Source of the DNA: Pilaira anomala
Taxonomy: Eukaryota; Mucoromycota; Mucoromycetes; Mucorales; Mucoraceae
Direction of reading: 5' to 3'
Length of the DNA: 64,000 bases
NCBI GenBank assembly: GCA_025716855.1
Contig: JAIXMQ010000005.1
Span: forward strand, 496,001-560,000
Made by a program: the position numbers and the translations under genes. Positions 58,846 through 64,000 of the stretch are shown here, piece after piece. A model generated the notes under the pieces. The model ran no database searches. It was not told the origin of the DNA and saw only the letters and a list, made by a program, of their open reading frames with translations. Every line of letters begins with the position of its first letter. Position 1 is the first letter of the stretch.

Positions 58846-60474
58846 ATGGACGTAAGTTCGCATAAGCTCCAAGAAAGAAGGGACAATCACAAGTTAACAA
58901 ATAGATATAGGGATATTATGAAAGTACAAACAATGACTCTGATTTTGCAACGTAAATAGAACTTCTTCTTTTTTTTTCAAATTATTATTTTCAAGAATTA
59001 ACAACGTTCATTTATAGAGACACTATAGATGATCAAGTGTTGTCTGATAAGCCTCGCATTCTATTGATGGGTCTTCAAAGGTGAAAAGTAAATAGAATAA
59101 AAACGTATTGCTTCTATTACTGATATCTTTAGTTGTTGTTATAAATAGAAGTGGCAAGTCTAGTATTCAACGTGTTGTCTTTGGTAAGATGCCACCAAAC
59201 GATACATTATACTTGGAAAGTACAACAAAAATCCAAAAAGAAGATATTACGTAAAATACAACTCGTTATGGATTTATCCATTTTTTTTTTCTCATGTTTT
59301 TTTCAAACCCTTTTGTAGTCGATCCTTTATTGATTTTCAAATATGGGATTTTCCTGGTCAAGTTGATTTCTTTGACGAAATGGCTTATGATCCTCAAGAA
59401 ATATTTGGGACCGTTGGAGCATTGATTTTTGTTATTGATGCTCAAGACGATTATAACGATGCTTTACACCGATTATTTACAACTGTCACTAGTGCATACG
59501 CAGTCAATCCTAGTATTACCTTTGAAGTTTTAATTCATAAAGTGGATGGATTATCAGACGATTACAAGATTGGTACAAAAAAAAAACATATATACTATAC
59601 TCAAAAGAGAAAATATAACTTATCTTTTTATATAGACACTCAACGCGATGTTCAGCAACGAATGGGAGATGCTCTTGCTGATGCACAAATGGAATATATT
59701 CACCTGACTTATTACCTTACTAGCATTTACGATAACTCTATTTATGAAGCATTCAGTAAAATTATCCAAAAATTGATTCGAGAACTACCCACTTTAGAAA
59801 ACTTGCTTAATGTTTTATGTTCAGTAAGATAACAGTTTTATATATGTTTGAGTGTATAATACTAACATGGATGAAATAGAATTCGGGAATCGACAAGGCA
59901 TATTTGTTTGATACATTGACCAAGATTTACATTGCAACAGATAGTTCACCTGTTGACATGCAATCTTATGAATTATGTTCTGATATGATTGATGTCTGTA
60001 TTGATGTTGAATGTATATATGGGTAAGTGATATTAAAAGTGTGTGTTGCAGTATAGTTATGATATTCACATAGTTTCTAGTGCTCAAGGAAATAGTCCTA
60101 ACGATTTATCTTTGGCACAAACACCTGATCATATGGGAGGAGATGCTTTAGATGGCCAACAGACACCTATCTCTCTTGATAATCATGAACATCAATTAAA
60201 TCCTGATACTGATAGTCTCGAACGCAGATTACTAGAGCATCAAAATCAAGAACATCATACACCTCCATCTGATTCTGAAGCTTCAAGTTTGATTAAATTA
60301 GATAATGGCGATGTACTTTATATGAGAGAAGTAAATAGACTTTTGGTTCTGATATGTCTTTTACGTCAAGACAACTTTGAAAAGCATGGATTAATTGATT
60401 ATAATTTCCAATGTTTTAAAGAAGCAGTAACCGAAGTCTTTGAATTCTCGAGGAAAAGAAATACCCAACAATAA
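58846..60474 (+). CDS. GTR2: Rag GTPase, Gtr2/RagC-RagD type
   Basis: Eight exons: 58846..58851, 58911..58951, 59018..59080, 59149..59250, 59319..59572, 59636..59823, 59880..60022 and 60057..60474; 404 aa. The 6-nt first exon (Met-Asp) is inferred from phase and a GTAAGT donor. G1 is [15 protein letters not shown] (joined across exons 3-4), G3 is [14 protein letters not shown], and G4-like [10 protein letters not shown] carries His-Lys-Val-Asp as in RagC. The Rag-specific parts [20 protein letters not shown] and [20 protein letters not shown] fit Gtr2/RagC, not Gtr1. It would pair with a Gtr1/RagA protein on the vacuole and signal amino-acid status to TORC1. A Gln/Ser/His-rich insertion lies in the C-terminal roadblock domain. 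It is convergent with RCC1, 139 bp away. Confidence 0.9.
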
Positions 60475-60613
60475 ATAACGTCTTTGTTTAGTGATACAAA
60501 AATTTAGTAAAAAAAAAAAAGGTGTATGTGGTGTGTGTGTGTGTGTGTGCATTAAATGAAAAAAAAGGGGGGATGTTTATGTATATTGGGTGAATAATAG
60601 ATGTATAATATAT

Positions 60614-62133
60614 TTAAATAGTGGCAAGTACCATAGAATGTTGAGCACCAGCAGAAACACGAATCACCTTATGACCTTCCAATTTTTGGCCAGTTAATTC
60701 ATTAGGAATTGGCTCATCGTCACTAGAACCATTACCCAAAGCATAACATTCACCGAAACCCCAAGTATAAGCTTTACCGGATTGAGTAGTAACAACAACA
60801 TGATTAGTACCAGTAGCGATTTCAGTGACTTCGCTCAAGTTTGGCACTTTAGTAGGAATACCGACGGCTTTTTTAAATGAAGAAACATCAGCGTCTTTTT
60901 CACGAGTTTGAACTTGTTCAATGAGTTCGGCGGGTAAACCCAATTGGTCCGAATCAGCACGTCCGAAAGTGTATACAGAGCCGTCTTCCATTAAGACAAT
61001 TGAATGATGTTCACCACCTTGAACTGCTTTAATAGTTCCTTTACCTCGAAGAGATTTAATAACTGTAGGCTTTGTAATGACATTAGGTGCGGGGTCATTA
61101 TCCTCATTGGCAAGGCCACATTGTTGGAAATTGTTAAGTCCCCAAACGTAAATCACATTGTCTGCGTTCACGGCAAAGGAGTGATAAGAACCTGTACCAA
61201 TAATTTTAATATTCTTCAGGTTTAATGCTTCAGGACGAAGACCATTAATTAAATGACGTTCGATAATACGACGACCCAATTGGAATTGTTGTCCATTACC
61301 CCAAACATATACACGTCCATCTTTTGTTAATGCTAAACAATGGTCAGTACCTGCCGCAATATCTGCAATAACATATTTAGAGAAAGGTTCGAATAAAGCA
61401 GGCACGTCCTGGACTGCCTTCTCGCGAGAGAAACCAAGAGGTCCTTCGGCACAACGGTAAGTACCCCAACAGTAGAGTTGTCCCTCATCTGAAAGCGCCA
61501 TGGTAACCGAATCACAACAAGCAACCTTTACAACCTTGACGTTGTCCATATTCTCTACCTTACCAGGTAAATATTCCTCTCCAGACCGACCTAAAGCACG
61601 TTGATCGTTACAACCCCAGGACCAAAGCTAGGGTAGAAAAAATGGTACGATTAATTTCTTCTCTCTCTCTTTTTTTTCTATTTTAACCATCTTATCTATC
61701 TTACTCTTCCTTCTTTGGTAATGGCAATTGAGTGCATACCACCACTGACAACGTCAACAATATCTTCGCCATCGAGAGCTTTAAGAGGCATAGGTCTTTT
61801 ACGTTCCAACATATCCTCTCCTAACCCAAGTTGACCTGTATCACCTGTACCAAACACGAATACATTACCAACAACTGTAGGTGCTTTCAAAATATCGTTG
61901 AAACTAGAGTGTTTAGCTCTTTTGGCTTGAGAGGAGGATTCTGGGTTAGGAGAATGTCTGGATGCATCTACCATTTCCACATCTGTGTTTTGTCTTTTAA
62001 GGTCTAAAATAGGGTAAAAAAAAAAAGGTTTTTTTTTTTACGTTTATTTCTCGTGTCTTTTCTTTCCCGAATATTCATAGCAAAAAAGAATGAATTAACA
62101 GCTGAAGTTTGACTTACTCGTTTTGTTCGTCAT
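60614..62133 (-). CDS. RCC1, guanine nucleotide exchange factor for Ran
   Basis: Three exons: 62133..62118, 62003..61705 and 61627..60614; 442 aa, normal for RCC1/Pim1/Srm1. A short Lys/Arg patch (SSQAKRAKHSSFNDI) near the N-terminus could be a nuclear signal. Seven blade repeats are visible, for example NVFVFGTGDTGQLGLGEDML, LWSWGCNDQRALGRSGEEYL, QLYCWGTYRCAEGPLGFS, RVYVWGNGQQFQLGRRII, VIYVWGLNNFQQCGLANEDN, SVYTFGRADSDQLGLPAEL and AYTWGFGECYALGNGSSDDE. It is the chromatin-bound exchange factor that makes Ran-GTP in the nucleus and thereby drives nuclear transport and spindle assembly. The first exon encodes only MTNKT plus one base. Confidence 0.95.
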
Positions 62134-63075
62134 TTTATTTATCTAAAAAGTATAGAGAAGAGAGAGAGAGAAAGAGGGATAAAGTTAGATTGGCTTGGTA
62201 AAAAATGCTAAAACTTTTTGCACGCTATACAAGTCACGACAAAGTCATTGGCCAATCAAAAGCTTTATTCTATTTTTTCCTCCGTCCGATTTCAAATGAT
62301 TTTCCGATTTCAAATGAATTTCAAGACTTTTTGACATTTGCACTATAAGTGTACTACTTTGTTTTTTTAAAACAAACCTTTTCAAGGCTTTTTTTTTTTT
62401 TTTTTTTTTAACTATTCCATTAAAAGCTGCTATGTATTTTGATAGCGGATAGTTTGAAGTCTCTATAAAAAAGCTATTTATGGAATAAATACAAACAAAC
62501 TATCACAGAGTTTGCATAAACGCAAATATGTACAGAATCGTGCTTTATATTACCTTTTGTTTGTATATGTATACTCTTCTATCATTATTATTATTACGCA
62601 ATAAAAAAAAAAAAAAAGTGTGCCAACAGACTAAATTTAGTCGGACTAACTCAAAGTAAATTTTTTTTTTAGCACTATAAGTATCTTGTTGGTAAATAAT
62701 GTTGGTGAAATATGAACCAATACAAATTTTAACCAGTATTCCATTTATTTTATTTTTGAATTTACTAGATAGATACATCAATGATTTATTACAAAGTGAT
62801 AAAATTAAACGTTATAGTCATGATTTACATACATGGATTTGTGCGTGGTTTAAGACTGCTTATTGAAAACTATATTATAGCTATTGTGATGTAGCTTACT
62901 GTATTTTCACGGGTTATTGAGAAAAAGTGAGCGAATTTTTAGTGAGTTTTTGGAATGAATTGAGTGAATTTTTTGGAAAATATTAGCTATTATTTTTGGT
63001 ATGAAAAAAAAAATATATATTTAATACCTGTTAGACAGTATCTTGTGTATCCTGAGCGTTAACTCGGAAGGAAAA
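62134..63075. other. Intergenic; 3' flank of the Fanzor gene
   Basis: The RCC1 promoter (GA-rich just upstream of 62133) lies on the left. The right part is the downstream flank of the Fanzor gene, with three related direct words (AGTGAGCGAATTTTT at 62926-62940, AGTGAGTTTTTGG at 62941-62953 and TTGAGTGAATTTTTTGG at 62960-62976). No other gene. In Fanzor/TnpB loci the guide RNA usually overlaps or follows the 3' end, so this stretch is the place to look. Confidence 0.4.
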
Positions 63076-64000
63076 TTACTGTAAACGAGTCTTTTTTTTG
63101 GCAGAACTGTCTTCAAAGTTTTTTCTCTTAAAGACATCGGGACGGGTCATAGTTTTTCTTAACTGCTTTACAATTGTCGCAAAGTTTAAAACCGCAGCCA
63201 AATCCCTGTTCCAGACACGGAAGTTATTACCATTATTATTGCTCACTGACTCTAAACATTGTTGATTTGTGCATCTGAAAATAAAAGTTTAGAGCTTGTA
63301 TAAAAAGTCTATATGATGTTTAAAAAAAGACCTACCTTAAGAGTCCGTGGCAGTTAACTATAGGGTTTTTGCTCCGTTGGTACGGTCTGGGGTTCTTGCA
63401 TTTTTTAAAAGTCTCTAACGATGAGCTAGTACAAGTGGGGCAGACACTAGAAGTCTTGTATTCGTTAAGGAGGTACACCTGAAACCCCTCTTTTTTCAAC
63501 ATTCTTCTAGTTCCTTTACCTCGAATTGGTTCATGAAATTTAGTATGAGCACCAGACCAGTCTCCGAAAACTAGTACGCTATCTTTTCCAAATTTTCTTC
63601 TTAAATTACTTGCTAGTCTTTTGTCTGCCTGTACTTGGTTTATATATGAAGATAATTTAAGCTTTCGAAAAGGAAGTGTATTTTCAGGACGTTCTTCTTT
63701 CTTCTTATCTTCGTTTGAATAATATTGATATAAATCCTGACTAACTTCGGCTCTAGCTCTGATATAATTTTTGTACTTATTTATATCAACAGTGGAAGCA
63801 GCATGCAGACTTAACTTTTCTTCGGCTTCTTTAACATGCTCGGGTTTATACTTTTGACGAAGCTTCCTAAACTTGGTAGATTTTGTTTCGACTGCTTTCT
63901 GGTTTCTAGTGTAGCGATATACCAATTTTTTGTCTTTTTCGCTATTTTCACTCATACAATACAATAAGTCTCTCCGACCAGGATCTATCAGAACGCATTT
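63076..64000 (-). CDS. Fanzor-type (eukaryotic TnpB-like) RNA-guided nuclease, C-terminal part
   Basis: Exons >64000..63336 and 63274..63076 (intron 63275-63335, GTAGGT...TTTCAG), at least 288 aa, running off the right edge; the frame stays open to 64000. RuvC-I is VLIDPGRRDLLYC with the catalytic Asp at codon 63985-63983. A Lys/Arg-rich helical region follows. The next segment is VLVFGDWSGAHTKFHEPIRG (63560 region), then VYLLNEYKTSSVCPTC with the candidate RuvC-II Glu and the first zinc pair. After the splice come CTNQQC (second zinc pair) and RVWNRDLAAVLNF with the RuvC-III Asp. This order matches Fanzor proteins, which derive from TnpB of IS607-like elements and are guided by an omega RNA. 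Nothing in the visible part is broken. The start and N-terminal RNA-binding domains lie outside the window. Confidence 0.88.

Overview
The window is about 64 kb of a low-GC, intron-rich fungal nuclear genome, most likely an early-diverging Mucoromycota (Mucorales-like) fungus. Gene content points to fungi: a HOM3-type aspartokinase with two ACT domains, an RTA1-like membrane protein, a Lam-type GRAM/VASt sterol-transfer protein and a secreted S41 peptidase. Genes carry many 55-120 bp introns of GTAAGT...CTAAC/CTAAT...TAG type. Homopolymer A/T tracts are very abundant, in introns and between genes. Exon joins below were worked out by eye from splice consensus plus reading-frame continuity, without transcripts.

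Layout. 1-1.6 kb: 5' part of an acidic Asn/Ser-rich protein with several SUMO-interaction-like motifs (minus, runs off the left edge). 2.4-5.8 kb: a transposon graveyard with a decayed gene fragment, a broken DDE transposase, a long repeat and a Tc1/mariner relic with one terminal repeat. 6.1 kb: a Rid-family protein. 7.8-12.9 kb: a Lam-type sterol transporter convergent with a PAK/STE20 kinase. 14.6-18.5 kb: secreted S41 peptidase, ELP6 and a small unknown protein (all minus). 19.1 kb: histone H3 with four introns. 20.3-24.3 kb: aspartokinase divergent from PUS1. 25.2 kb: a GC-rich, hairpin-dense island ending in a T-run. 26.8-28.5 kb: a decayed acyl-CoA carboxylase carboxyltransferase gene. 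29.5-34.1 kb: polyQ two-RRM protein, RluA-type pseudouridine synthase, ribosomal protein eL42. 36.7-38 kb: bHLH-zip factor. 39.1-44.9 kb: SWR1 and a PHD-finger protein. 47.8-51.3 kb: CHD1-like protein. 53.3-55.2 kb: gene remnant plus the inverted partner of the left-end repeat. 56.2-62.1 kb: RTA1-like protein, Gtr2/RagC GTPase and RCC1. 63.1 kb to the right edge: a Fanzor (eukaryotic TnpB-like) protein.

Functional themes are housekeeping rather than an operon-like system: chromatin (H3, SWR1, CHD1, PHD protein), tRNA/RNA modification (ELP6, PUS1, RluA type), small-GTPase signalling (PAK, Gtr2, RCC1) and mobile DNA.

The most notable observations are: a CHD1-like gene that goes directly from ATPase lobe 1 to the C-terminal region, with the second RecA lobe absent in frame; a Fanzor gene whose visible part keeps all RuvC motifs and the zinc finger; a structured GC-rich island that could be an unannotated non-coding RNA; and two inverted repeat pairs linking the left end to sites 43-50 kb away.
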